A DNA stretch of 6,314 nucleotides from JAVJPJ01 sp040217295 (GCA_964460185.1 CAYWTM010000159.1:1-6314); one strand, 5' to 3'. Counted from the first letter of the stretch, positions 1 through 6,142 are shown. The notes: a model not told the origin generated them from the letters alone. Numbers and translations: made by a program.

Positions 1-1
1 G

Positions 2-514
2 GGCGAGGAAAAGCGCCGCGGCCCGCGCTACACGCCGCTGTCCAAGCGTCAGGACCGTCCGGCGTCGATCCTTTGGCTGGTCAAGTTCCACCCGGAACTG
101 ACCGATGGGCAGATCTCGAAACTGGTCGGCACGACCAAGCCGACGATCCAGTCGATCCGCGAGCGGACCCATTGGAACATCTCGAACATCCAGCCGATCG
201 ACCCGGTGGCGCTGGGCCTGTGCAAGCAGGTCGAACTGGACGCGGCCGTGCAGAAGGCCAATGCCAAGCGCGCCAAGGACGGCGAAGTGATGACCGATGA
301 TGAACGGCGCAAGCTGGTGTCGACCGAGCAGAGCCTGGGCATGGATACCGACGCCAAGATCCCGTCCAACATCTCGGGCCTGGAAACGTTCAGCCTGTCG
401 GACCATGACGACGAAGACGTGGTGCACGGTGCCGGCCTGGATGCCGACAACCTGTTCAACCTGCCGAACAACGATGACGACGAAGATGAGGATGATGACG
501 GGCACCGTCGCTGA
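2..514 (+). CDS. trcR: Cell-cycle transcriptional regulator TrcR (DUF1013), 3' part
   Basis: The frame is open from the window edge, so the start is missing; 170 residues and the TGA stop are seen. From memory of the family, roughly 75-80 N-terminal residues are absent. The fragment opens with a basic stretch (KRRGPRYTPLSKRQDRP), then a helix-turn-helix-like segment at fragment residues 34-56 (TDGQISKLVGTTKPTIQSIR) followed by THWN, then the conserved PIDPVALGLCKQ. These match the DUF1013 family, named TrcR and regarded as a DNA-binding cell-cycle regulator of alphaproteobacteria. The C-terminus is strongly acidic (NNDDDEDEDDD) and ends with GHRR. The gene stands alone at the left edge, is followed by an intrinsic terminator 23 nt after the stop, and converges on the SDR gene. 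Family assignment is secure; the regulatory role is known only by homology. Confidence 0.88.
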   Translation, partial: GEEKRRGPRYTPLSKRQDRPASILWLVKFHPELTDGQISKLVGTTKPTIQSIRERTHWNISNIQPIDPVALGLCKQVELDAAVQKANAKRAKDGEVMTDDERRKLVSTEQSLGMDTDAKIPSNISGLETFSLSDHDDEDVVHGAGLDADNLFNLPNNDDDEDEDDDGHRR

Positions 515-537
515 TCTGGATGCCCTGAACGCAGATG

Positions 538-567
538 AACGCCCGGTCCGTGTGACCGGGCGTTTTT
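538..567 (+). terminator. Rho-independent terminator of trcR
   Basis: A perfect 8-bp GC-rich stem, CGCCCGGT (540-547) with ACCGGGCG (555-562), closes a 7-nt loop. It extends by two A-T pairs (538-539 with 563-564) and runs into five T (563-567) on the plus strand. This is a textbook intrinsic terminator for trcR. On the minus strand the tail is only TTCATC, so it would stop transcripts coming from the convergent SDR gene poorly. Confidence 0.9.
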
Positions 568-635
568 CGTTCGGCGCGCGCCGGCGCTCATCAACGTGAT
601 ACCGGGTGCCTATGGCCCCGCAGACCCGTGACGGG

Positions 636-1448
636 TCAGTGCGCGGCGGTGGCCACGCCGTCGAGCAAGGTCCGTCCGCCGTCGATGGTGATGACTTCGC
701 CGGTAATGAACCCGGCCCCGTCAGAGGCCAGGAATTGCACGGCGCCGGTGACTTCGCGGGCCGAGGCGATCCGGCCCATGGGTGTGCATTGCATGATCTC
801 GTCCCGCAGGCCCGAGGTTTCGTTCAGGGATTCCTGCAAGGACGCCGACATCAGCGACCCGAAGGCTATGCCGTTCACCCGGATGTGGTGAGGGGCCAGC
901 GCCAGCGCCAGGCTGCGCGTCGCCTGATCCAGGGCCGCCGCGCCGATTGAATAGGCCATCAGTTCGGGGTGCGTCCGCCGCGCCGCGATGGAGGACACGT
1001 TGATGATGGACCCGACCGCCACCTCGTTGGAACGCCCGGTTTCTTCGGCATGTGCGATCATGCGCTTGGCCACCAACTGGCTCAGCCGCAGGGCGGGAAA
1101 CATGTTCTGGTCCAACAGCGCCTCGACCGTGGTGTCGGTCGGATCCAGCGGATCGGTCTTGAGCACCTGACGGCTTGCATTGACCAGGATGTCGATCTGT
1201 TCGAACGCGTCGATGGTGGCCGAGACGAGGTTTTCGATGGTCAGCTTCTCGCGCAGGTCGCCCGCGAAATACCGCACCTGTCCCTTGTCGTCTTCGATAT
1301 CGCCGCATTCGTCGGCCAATCGCGCCTTGTCACGGTCTGCGAACATCACGTTCGCGCCGCGATCGACGAAATGGCGGGCGATGGCCAGCCCGACACCATT
1401 GGCGGCGCCGGTGACGATGGCAGTCTTGCCTTGAATGGAGAGTGACAT
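636..1448 (-). CDS. SDR family oxidoreductase with Ala in place of the catalytic Lys
   Basis: A 270-residue protein of the classical short-chain dehydrogenase/reductase length and fold. Visible motifs are the cofactor glycine motif TGAANGVG (13-20), FADRD (36-40, acidic end of beta-2, which tends to favour NAD over NADP), GDL (63-65), Asn115, Ser153, Tyr166, and a normal C-terminus FITGEVITIDGG (247-258). Two hallmarks are altered: the usual NNAG is VNAS (89-92), and YxxxK is YSIGA (166-170), so the catalytic lysine is alanine. The usual Pro of the PG motif after the VN is Phe (AFG, 195-197). The reaction is therefore uncertain: it may be a weak or altered dehydrogenase or a non-catalytic NAD-binding protein. 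The start is supported by AGGGA (1458-1462 on the plus strand) 9 nt before ATG. The gene begins 18 nt after the rsmC-like stop, so co-transcription is likely. Substrate unknown. Confidence 0.9.
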   Translation of the reverse strand: MSLSIQGKTAIVTGAANGVGLAIARHFVDRGANVMFADRDKARLADECGDIEDDKGQVRYFAGDLREKLTIENLVSATIDAFEQIDILVNASRQVLKTDPLDPTDTTVEALLDQNMFPALRLSQLVAKRMIAHAEETGRSNEVAVGSIINVSSIAARRTHPELMAYSIGAAALDQATRSLALALAPHHIRVNGIAFGSLMSASLQESLNETSGLRDEIMQCTPMGRIASAREVTGAVQFLASDGAGFITGEVITIDGGRTLLDGVATAAH

Positions 1449-1466
1449 GAATGGTGTTCCCTGAGG

Positions 1467-2474
1467 TCAGGCGCGGGTCTGGCGCCTTGGTTTGGATGCC
1501 TCGTAGAGCTTGTATCCCTCAAGCTCGCCCATAAGACGCCCGGTCGTGAACGCGTCTTTCAGCGCAGGTTCATAGGGCAGATGGCGATTGGCGACCATGA
1601 AAAAACGCCCCCGTGGGGTCAACAGGCGGGCAGCGGCCTGAATGAACGCGCGCCCAAGACCGGGGTCGGCGCGGCGGCCGGTGTGAAAGGGCGGGTTCGA
1701 CAGCACCACGTCATAGGGCGCATCGGGTTTGAACAGGGCCGCGTCGGCCCAGTGAAACCGCGCGCGCGGGTCGTCGATATTGGCCTTGGCCGCCTCGAGC
1801 ATGGGGTGGTCGGCTTCGATCAGGTCGAGGGTTTCGATCCCTTCATGCTCGGCCAGAACCTCGGCCGCCACATAACCCCAACCGGCCCCCAGATCGGCGA
1901 CGCGGCCCGAAAGCTGCGGCAGCAGCGCCACAAGGATCTCCGACCCCCGATCCGGCCCATCCACCGAGAACCCGCCGGGCGCGGTGATATATCCGCCTTC
2001 GATCTCGGCCGGTTCGGCGATCCAGTCCATCAGCGCCTCGGGCAGGTGATCGGGCCGTGTCAGCCAGATCAGCTTGCCGTGGGCCTTGGAATAGACATCG
2101 TCGACCGGCAGCACGCCTTTCAGGGCCTTCAGAACCGATTCGATGCCTTCCTCCTTGGCGCCATCCACCAGCAGGAGGCCACCGGGCGCGAGATGCACCA
2201 GCGCCTCGGCGATGGCCGACAGCGTTCCGGGCTTTGACTTGACGATCTGCACCAAGGCCGCGCCATACTTGCCTTCGGGCGTCAGCGCGGTAGCAAAGCC
2301 GCGCGCGGCAAGACGATCGTGGTCCGGTTTGAACCCCTGGACGGCGGTGACCTGATCGGGGGCTGCCAGCATTTCAAGTTCGGCCTCGGCCCGTGGCATC
2401 AGTGCCAGCAGGGGGCCGTGAACCGGGGGCAACACACCGGCCTCTTGGGCAAGGGTCCAACGATCATGGGTCAT
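1467..2474 (-). CDS. rsmC: RsmC/RlmG-type rRNA guanine-N2 methyltransferase
   Basis: A 335-residue class I SAM-dependent methyltransferase of the two-domain RsmC type (COG2813); E. coli RsmC has 343 residues. The N-terminal half (about 1-150) looks like the degenerate methyltransferase-like domain of this family (KSKPGTL at 79-85; SKAHGKLIWLTR at 129-140). The catalytic half starts with the typical PGGFS..DRGSEIL (166-181), then SAM motif I DLGAGWG (194-200), the acidic residue after beta-2 (E220), and the catalytic SNPPFH (259-264). RsmC makes m2G1207 in 16S rRNA; RlmG, the nearest relative, modifies 23S rRNA, and the two cannot be separated with certainty here. VANRHLPYEP (294-303) mixes features of both. 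There is no clear Shine-Dalgarno before the ATG, and clpS ends only 25 nt upstream, so translation may depend on clpS. Confidence 0.85.
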   Translation of the reverse strand: MTHDRWTLAQEAGVLPPVHGPLLALMPRAEAELEMLAAPDQVTAVQGFKPDHDRLAARGFATALTPEGKYGAALVQIVKSKPGTLSAIAEALVHLAPGGLLLVDGAKEEGIESVLKALKGVLPVDDVYSKAHGKLIWLTRPDHLPEALMDWIAEPAEIEGGYITAPGGFSVDGPDRGSEILVALLPQLSGRVADLGAGWGYVAAEVLAEHEGIETLDLIEADHPMLEAAKANIDDPRARFHWADAALFKPDAPYDVVLSNPPFHTGRRADPGLGRAFIQAAARLLTPRGRFFMVANRHLPYEPALKDAFTTGRLMGELEGYKLYEASKPRRQTRA

Positions 2475-2488
2475 GTCAGGGAACGGGA

Positions 2489-2508
2489 AAGGACTGAAAT
2501 CAGTCCTC
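2489..2508 (-). terminator. Weak hairpin spanning the clpS stop codon
   Basis: On the minus strand AGGACTG-ATTT-CAGTCCT forms a 7-bp stem with a 4-nt loop (2490-2496 with 2501-2507). The clpS TGA lies inside it and it is followed by TTTCCC, so the T tract is very short. It could be a leaky terminator or an RNA-processing or stability element between clpS and the rsmC-like gene. The dyad is seen directly; the function is inferred. Confidence 0.4.
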
Positions 2509-2844
2509 TTTCTCCATGGTGCATTGCAGAGGGTGTTGGTTGCGGCGGGCGAAATCCATCACCTGCGCCACTTTGGTTTCGGCAATTTCATACGAAAAGA
2601 CGCCGACCACTGCGACGCCTTTCTTGTGCACGGTCAGCATGATTTCCACGGCCTGCGAATGGGACACGCCAAAGAACCGTTCCAGAACGTGCACGACGAA
2701 TTCCATCGGCGTGTAATCGTCATTGAGCAACAGCACCTTGTACATCGGCGGGCGCTGCGTCTTTGGTTTGGTCTTGGTGATGACACCGGCTTCGTCCTCG
2801 TCCTTGGGGACATCCGCCATCATCTGCCAGGTGTGGGTCTGCAT
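2500..2844 (-). CDS. clpS: ATP-dependent Clp protease adaptor ClpS
   Basis: A 114-residue ClpS. It binds proteins carrying N-degron residues (Leu, Phe, Tyr, Trp) and delivers them to ClpAP in the cytosol. After a flexible, charged N-terminal tail of about 33 residues comes MYKVLLLNDDYTPMEFVV (34-51). The residues matching the E. coli binding pocket are present: N41, D42, D43, M47, M69 and H73 (E. coli N34, D35, D36, M40, M62, H66). GVFSYEIAETKV (81-92) and HPLQCTMEKE (104-113) complete the core. Start choice: ATG at 2844 has GGAGA at 2849-2853, 4 nt upstream; the later Met8/Met9 pair (2823, 2820) has no such site, although many homologues start near there. No clpA is in the window. The gene leads the clpS-rsmC-SDR set and is divergent from the HAD gene. 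Confidence 0.96.
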   Translation of the reverse strand: MQTHTWQMMADVPKDEDEAGVITKTKPKTQRPPMYKVLLLNDDYTPMEFVVHVLERFFGVSHSQAVEIMLTVHKKGVAVVGVFSYEIAETKVAQVMDFARRNQHPLQCTMEKED

Positions 2845-2868
2845 TACGTCTCCAACAGCTGGGGGTGC

Positions 2869-2899
2869 TTGATCACCCTTGGCTAGGGGCCACTATATA
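2869..2899 (+). promoter_or_regulatory. Candidate divergent promoter region, clpS / HAD gene
   Basis: The 92-nt space between the divergent starts holds the AT-rich core ACTATATAA (2892-2900) in a GC-rich setting. On the plus strand TTGATC (2869-2874) lies 17 nt before ACTATA (2892-2897) or 19 nt before TATATA (2894-2899). On the minus strand TATAGT (2897-2892) has the weak TTTCGG (2920-2915) 17 nt upstream. TATATA is self-complementary, so it could serve both directions. Next to it CGGAA-CCGA-TTCCG (2904-2917) is a small dyad that could be an operator. Inferred from sequence alone. Confidence 0.4.
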
Positions 2900-2936
2900 A
2901 GCCCGGAACCGATTCCGAAAAGAGGGAGCATGTCTA

Positions 2937-3644
2937 ATGGTTTCAAAGCTGACCACAATCGGCTTCGATGCCGATGACACGCTATGGCACAACGAAAGCT
3001 TTTATCGGCTCACGCAGGACCGGTTCGCCGGCTTGCTGGGGGATTATGCAGACCGCGACCACCTGGAGGAACGTTTGCTGGCCGCCGAGGTCAAGAACCT
3101 TGGCCAGTACGGGTTCGGCATCAAGGGGTTCATGTTGTCGATGATCGAAACCGCGATCGAAGTGACGGACCGGCGCGTGCCCGCCGATGTGATCGCCGAG
3201 ATCCTCGAGGCCGGGCAGGACATGCTGCGCCATCCAGTCCACCTGTTGCCACATGCCGAGGATGCGGTGCGCGGACTGGCCGAGACCCACAGGCTTGTCC
3301 TGATCACCAAGGGCGATCTGCTGGATCAGGAACGCAAGCTTGCGCAATCGGGGTTGGGCGAGATGTTCGACGGGGTCGAGATCGTGTCGCAAAAGACCCC
3401 TGTGACCTATCACGCAGCGTTTGCGCGTCATGGCGACGGGGCCGAGCGGGCGCTGATGGTGGGAAACTCGATGAAATCGGATGTGCTGCCCGCGTTGGAG
3501 GCCGGTGCCTGGGGCATTTATGTGCCCCACGGATTGTCCTGGGCCGTGGAACATGCCGACCCGCCCGAGGGCCATGGCCGCTACCGCGAATTGCCCGACC
3601 TTGGCGGGCTTGGCGATCTTGTGGCCGAGATCGAGGGGGCGTGA
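2937..3644 (+). CDS. HAD family hydrolase (YjjG/COG1011-like)
   Basis: A 235-residue haloacid dehalogenase-superfamily protein, probably a cytosolic phosphatase; substrate unknown. All four HAD motifs are visible: motif I DADDTLW (11-17; nucleophile Asp11 and acid/base Asp13), motif II LITKGD (122-127; Thr124), motif III QKTP (152-155; Lys153), motif IV GNSMKSD (176-182; Asp182, with Asn177 where many members have Asp). An inserted helical cap lies at about 18-100. The retained Asp13 favours phosphatase chemistry over dehalogenase. Start: AGGGAG (2923-2928) lies 8 nt before ATG 2937; an earlier ATG at 2930 is in another frame and soon stops. It is divergent from clpS and 87 nt upstream of the phosphatidyltransferase. 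A nucleotidase or phosphoglycolate-phosphatase-like role is possible but not shown. Confidence 0.88.
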   Translation: MVSKLTTIGFDADDTLWHNESFYRLTQDRFAGLLGDYADRDHLEERLLAAEVKNLGQYGFGIKGFMLSMIETAIEVTDRRVPADVIAEILEAGQDMLRHPVHLLPHAEDAVRGLAETHRLVLITKGDLLDQERKLAQSGLGEMFDGVEIVSQKTPVTYHAAFARHGDGAERALMVGNSMKSDVLPALEAGAWGIYVPHGLSWAVEHADPPEGHGRYRELPDLGGLGDLVAEIEGA

Positions 3645-3645
3645 C

Positions 3646-3702
3646 GGCGCGACCGGGTCACACCGCTTTGATGTGGCGCGACCGGGCCAGCGATTGACCC
3701 GG
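3646..3702 (+). repeat. Direct and inverted repeats between HAD and CDP-alcohol transferase genes
   Basis: The 12-mer GGCGCGACCGGG occurs twice (3646-3657 and 3675-3686). CCGGGTCA (3653-3660) is the exact reverse complement of TGACCCGG (3695-3702), and CCGGG of the second copy (3682-3686) can pair with the same downstream CCCGG (3698-3702). Two mutually exclusive stems are therefore possible. No T tract follows, so this is not a standard intrinsic terminator. The repeats are seen directly; any regulatory role is inferred. Confidence 0.55.
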
Positions 3703-3731
3703 CCCGCCCATTGGCCCAAAGCTGCCGCCCC

Positions 3732-4340
3732 ATGATCGATGCTGCCATCCTGCCCCTACAACGCCGCCTGCTGGAAGCGCCTGCCGCGCGCCTGGCCGGT
3801 CTTGGGCTGCGGGCGGACCAGATCACACTGGCCGGGTGCGCGGTCGGCCTGTTGGCGGCGGGTGCTGCGGCGCTGGGACTTTTCTGGCTGGCGCTGGTCG
3901 GGCTATTGCTGAACCGGCTGGCCGACGGCCTGGACGGCGCGGTGGCGCGCGTGACCGGCCCGACGGATCGGGGGGCGTTTCTGGATATCGCGCTGGACTA
4001 CGTGTTCTACGTGACCTTTCCGTTGGGGTTCGTGTTGGCGGACCCGGCGGCGAACGCCCTGCCCGGCGCGCTTTTGGTGGGCAGTTTCGTGCTGTCGGGC
4101 ACGTCGTTCCTTGCGTTCTCGGCGATAGCAGCCAAACGCGGGTTACGGGCTGCGGATTATCCTTCGAAAGGCATCTATTACCTTGGCGGCCTGACCGAAG
4201 GGTTCGAGACGATCGCGATCTTCGCGGCGTTCTGCGTGGTCCCGGAGGCGTTTCCGATTCTGGCTGTCGTGTACGCCGTCGCCTGCACCGTGACGGCAAT
4301 CACGCGGTATATGGCGGGGTGGCGCGCCTTCGGGGGGTAG
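3732..4340 (+). CDS. CDP-alcohol phosphatidyltransferase family membrane protein
   Basis: A 202-residue inner-membrane enzyme of the family that joins a CDP-activated lipid or alcohol to a second alcohol to make phospholipids. The signature DGLDGAVAR...G...D...D is complete: Asp65, Asp68, Gly69, Ala72, Arg73, Gly81, Asp85, Asp89, the residues that bind two metals and the CDP moiety. Seven residues separate AR from the Gly, whereas E. coli PgsA has eight. Hydrophobic segments lie at about 31-63 (probably two helices), 88-104, 110-132 and 158-190. It resembles the short COG0558 proteins of YnjF type; whether it makes phosphatidylglycerol phosphate, phosphatidylinositol-like lipid or another product cannot be told. 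Start: ATG 3732 is preferred over an in-frame TTG at 3711; neither has a good Shine-Dalgarno, so translation may be weak. It converges on the QOR-like gene with 25 nt between stops. Confidence 0.87.
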   Translation: MIDAAILPLQRRLLEAPAARLAGLGLRADQITLAGCAVGLLAAGAAALGLFWLALVGLLLNRLADGLDGAVARVTGPTDRGAFLDIALDYVFYVTFPLGFVLADPAANALPGALLVGSFVLSGTSFLAFSAIAAKRGLRAADYPSKGIYYLGGLTEGFETIAIFAAFCVVPEAFPILAVVYAVACTVTAITRYMAGWRAFGG

Positions 4341-4365
4341 CGGAAAGGCCCGCGCTGCGGTGCGG

Positions 4366-5349
4366 TCAGGCGACCTTGAGGACGATCTTGCCGATATGCT
4401 GGCTGGATTCCATGCGCGCATGGGCTGCGGCTGCATCCTCCAGCTCAAAGACCTGGTCCATCACCGGTGCGATACGGCCCGCCGACAACAGGGGCCAGAC
4501 CTGTTCGGCCAGCCCCGCCGCGATATCAGCCTTGGCGGCATCCGATTGCGGGCGCAGGGTGGAACCGGTGATGGTCAGCCTGCGGACCATGAGTTGCGCA
4601 AAGTTCAGCTCCACCTTGGGGCCTTGCAAGAACGCGATCTGCACCAGTCGTCCGTCATCGGCCAGCGCCCTGACGTTGCGCGGCAGGTAGTCGCCCCCGA
4701 CCATGTCGAGGATCAGGTCGGCGCCACCTGCGGCGCGCAGCACATCCACGAAATCCTCATCTTGGTAATTGATCGCCCGCTCGGCCCCCAGACCCAGGCA
4801 GGCGGCGCATTTGTCATCGGATCCGGCGGTCGCGAAGACGCGCGCGCCGAAATGGCTGGCCAACTGGATCGCCGTCGTGCCGATACCCGACGAGCCGCCA
4901 TGGACCAGGAACCGTTCCCCCGCCTTCAGGCGGCCGCGCAGGACCACGTTGGTCCAGACGGTAAAGAACGTCTCGCACAGGGCGGCGGCCTGCGCCATCG
5001 ACAGGCCATCGGGGATGGGAAGGGCATGATCCTGGTGGGTCACGACGTATTCGGCATAGCCCCCCCCCGGCAACAGCGCGCAGACCGCGTCGCCCACCTT
5101 CCATTTCTGAACACCGGGGCCGACGGCGGCGACAATGCCCGACGCCTCGAGCCCCGGCAGGTCGGATGCGCCGGGGGGCGGGGCGTAATTGCCCGCACGC
5201 TGAAGCGCATCGGGCCGGTTCACGCCCGCATGATCGACGGCGATCAGGATCTGACCCGCCACCGGCGCAGGCACGGGCCGTGTCGCGGGTTTCAGAACCT
5301 CCGGGCCGCCGGGCTGCGTGATCTCGATTGCGCGCATGGTATCTGGCAT
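4366..5349 (-). CDS. Zinc-independent quinone oxidoreductase-like protein (QOR/PIG3 type, MDR family)
   Basis: A 327-residue medium-chain dehydrogenase/reductase of the zeta-crystallin / TP53I3 (PIG3) branch, which reduces quinones with NADPH in the cytosol. Numbering from the chosen start: GVNRPD (42-47) and PGLEASG (65-71) in the GroES-like domain, VGD (85-87), LLPGGGYAEY (92-101), then the nucleotide-binding loop HGGSSGIGTTAIQ (150-162). The zinc-binding Cys/His residues of alcohol dehydrogenases are not seen. Start: ATG at 5349 has GGAGG (5359-5363) 9 nt upstream; the first ATG at 5358 directly abuts GGAGG, too close for initiation; a third ATG at 5337 is 21 nt away. The gene follows coq9 on the same strand with 88 nt between. 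The coding strand holds nine consecutive G (5060-5068). The physiological substrate is not shown; an enoyl or other reductase role is also possible. Confidence 0.9.
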   Translation of the reverse strand: MPDTMRAIEITQPGGPEVLKPATRPVPAPVAGQILIAVDHAGVNRPDALQRAGNYAPPPGASDLPGLEASGIVAAVGPGVQKWKVGDAVCALLPGGGYAEYVVTHQDHALPIPDGLSMAQAAALCETFFTVWTNVVLRGRLKAGERFLVHGGSSGIGTTAIQLASHFGARVFATAGSDDKCAACLGLGAERAINYQDEDFVDVLRAAGGADLILDMVGGDYLPRNVRALADDGRLVQIAFLQGPKVELNFAQLMVRRLTITGSTLRPQSDAAKADIAAGLAEQVWPLLSAGRIAPVMDQVFELEDAAAAHARMESSQHIGKIVLKVA

Positions 5350-5358
5350 CTGTGGCAT

Positions 5359-5363
5359 CCTCC
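5359..5363 (-). promoter_or_regulatory. Ribosome binding site that decides the QOR-like start
   Basis: On the minus strand this is GGAGG, a perfect Shine-Dalgarno core. It touches the first ATG (5358-5356) with no spacer but lies 9 nt before the second in-frame ATG (5349-5347), which is therefore the better start. Confidence 0.7.
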
Positions 5364-5437
5364 GTCTCGGGCCTGGCCCTCAGGTGTGGCGGGTTCGAAC
5401 CGGAACGGCAAGGCCTGCGGACAGCCAAAGGCCACGA

Positions 5438-6142
5438 TCAGGGGCGCGGCCCCCAGCGGCCGGGCAGGTCCGCCGGCGCGGCGGATGAGGGGGCCTTGAT
5501 GCGGCTGGCCAACCATTCGGGTCCGGCCAGAAACGGCTTGAGAAACTGGCTCTTGCGCACCTGCCCCTTGATCTTTTCGATCTGCATGACCCCGTCGATT
5601 CGCCGATCCAGGAACCCCCATGTGGCCGTGTGGTCCATCGACTGATCGCCAAGCCAATACAGGACGGTCGACGAGTAAACCCCCGAAAGCGTGGCCCTCT
5701 TGGTGTACCAGTTCAGATCATCGGAGGTGTCGCCAAGCGTCGTCCAGATCGCATCGGCGGTCTGCCACAGCGCCCTGGCCCCGTCGCCGGCATGCATGGG
5801 CAGCGCAAACAGTGTCAGACCCCGGCGAACGGCCTCCTTGTCGTGTTCCACCAGTTCCAGCCGCACGCGGATCGCGTGGGCGATCCGGTCGCGGAACCGC
5901 AACGCGGTCAGATCGGTCGCCTTGAGCCGTTCCACCATCGCCGCATCGCCGCGTGCGTGAAAGGCAAGCGCCAGGTCAACTGCGCCACGGGGGCAGATCG
6001 CGCGCGCCTCGCCATCGGTGAGGCCCGCGTCGACGGCAGCGGCGCGAAAGCTTGCCTCGGACCAACCATCAAAGGGGACATGCATCAGCGCGGCATCGAT
6101 CAGGCGCGTTCTGGCGTCGGGTATCCGGGTGTCTTCGGTCAT
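5438..6142 (-). CDS. coq9: Ubiquinone biosynthesis protein COQ9
   Basis: A 234-residue COQ9-family protein. COQ9 binds ubiquinone intermediates and presents them to the COQ7 hydroxylase in mitochondria; the alphaproteobacterial protein is thought to act similarly at the membrane. The N-terminal part (about 10-60) has the TetR-like helical pattern (RLIDAALMHVPFDGWS, 13-28). The family core runs from 138 to 183: DTSDDLNWYTKRATLSGVYS (138-157), then TVLYWL (159-164) and TWGFLDRRID (174-183), very close to the eukaryotic form. The C-terminal region (about 186-215) is a basic, amphipathic-looking segment like the membrane-binding helix of COQ9, followed by a Pro-rich tail. Start: AAAGG (6152-6156) lies 9 nt before the ATG. 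It is divergent from rpsU and upstream of the QOR-like gene, with which it may share a transcript. Confidence 0.93.
   Translation of the reverse strand: MTEDTRIPDARTRLIDAALMHVPFDGWSEASFRAAAVDAGLTDGEARAICPRGAVDLALAFHARGDAAMVERLKATDLTALRFRDRIAHAIRVRLELVEHDKEAVRRGLTLFALPMHAGDGARALWQTADAIWTTLGDTSDDLNWYTKRATLSGVYSSTVLYWLGDQSMDHTATWGFLDRRIDGVMQIEKIKGQVRKSQFLKPFLAGPEWLASRIKAPSSAAPADLPGRWGPRP

Noticed and set aside
49..594. 181-codon minus-strand frame opposite trcR
   Set aside because: It runs through the trcR coding region and its terminator and contains long Ser runs that come from the reverse of the acidic codons. No domain is visible.
623..637. GACCC-GTGAC-GGGTC dyad at the end of the SDR gene as a terminator
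   Set aside because: The stem is only 5 bp and no T tract follows on the minus strand, so evidence for termination is too weak.
2930..2932. ATG 2930 as start of the HAD gene
   Set aside because: It is in another frame that soon stops. ATG 2937 keeps good spacing from AGGGAG and gives the full motif I.
2982..3719. 245-codon minus-strand frame opposite the HAD gene
   Set aside because: The opposite frame has all four HAD motifs; this one has none and extends into the repeat-rich gap.
3711..3731. TTG 3711 as start of the CDP-alcohol transferase
   Set aside because: It adds seven residues (with Ser, Cys, Arg, Pro) not expected in the family and has no ribosome binding site. ATG 3732 gives the expected N-terminus.
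5392..5401. tRNA T-loop-like GGTTCGAACC in the coq9 - QOR gap
   Set aside because: It is a 10-bp palindrome. The flanking bases do not make a 5-bp T stem on either strand, and no acceptor, D or anticodon arm is found nearby.
4360..5499. Long open frame on the plus strand opposite the QOR-like gene (379 codons)
   Set aside because: It is antisense to a well-supported enzyme, and its translation is rich in Arg, Gly, Gln and His without any recognisable domain. It is a typical high-GC shadow frame.
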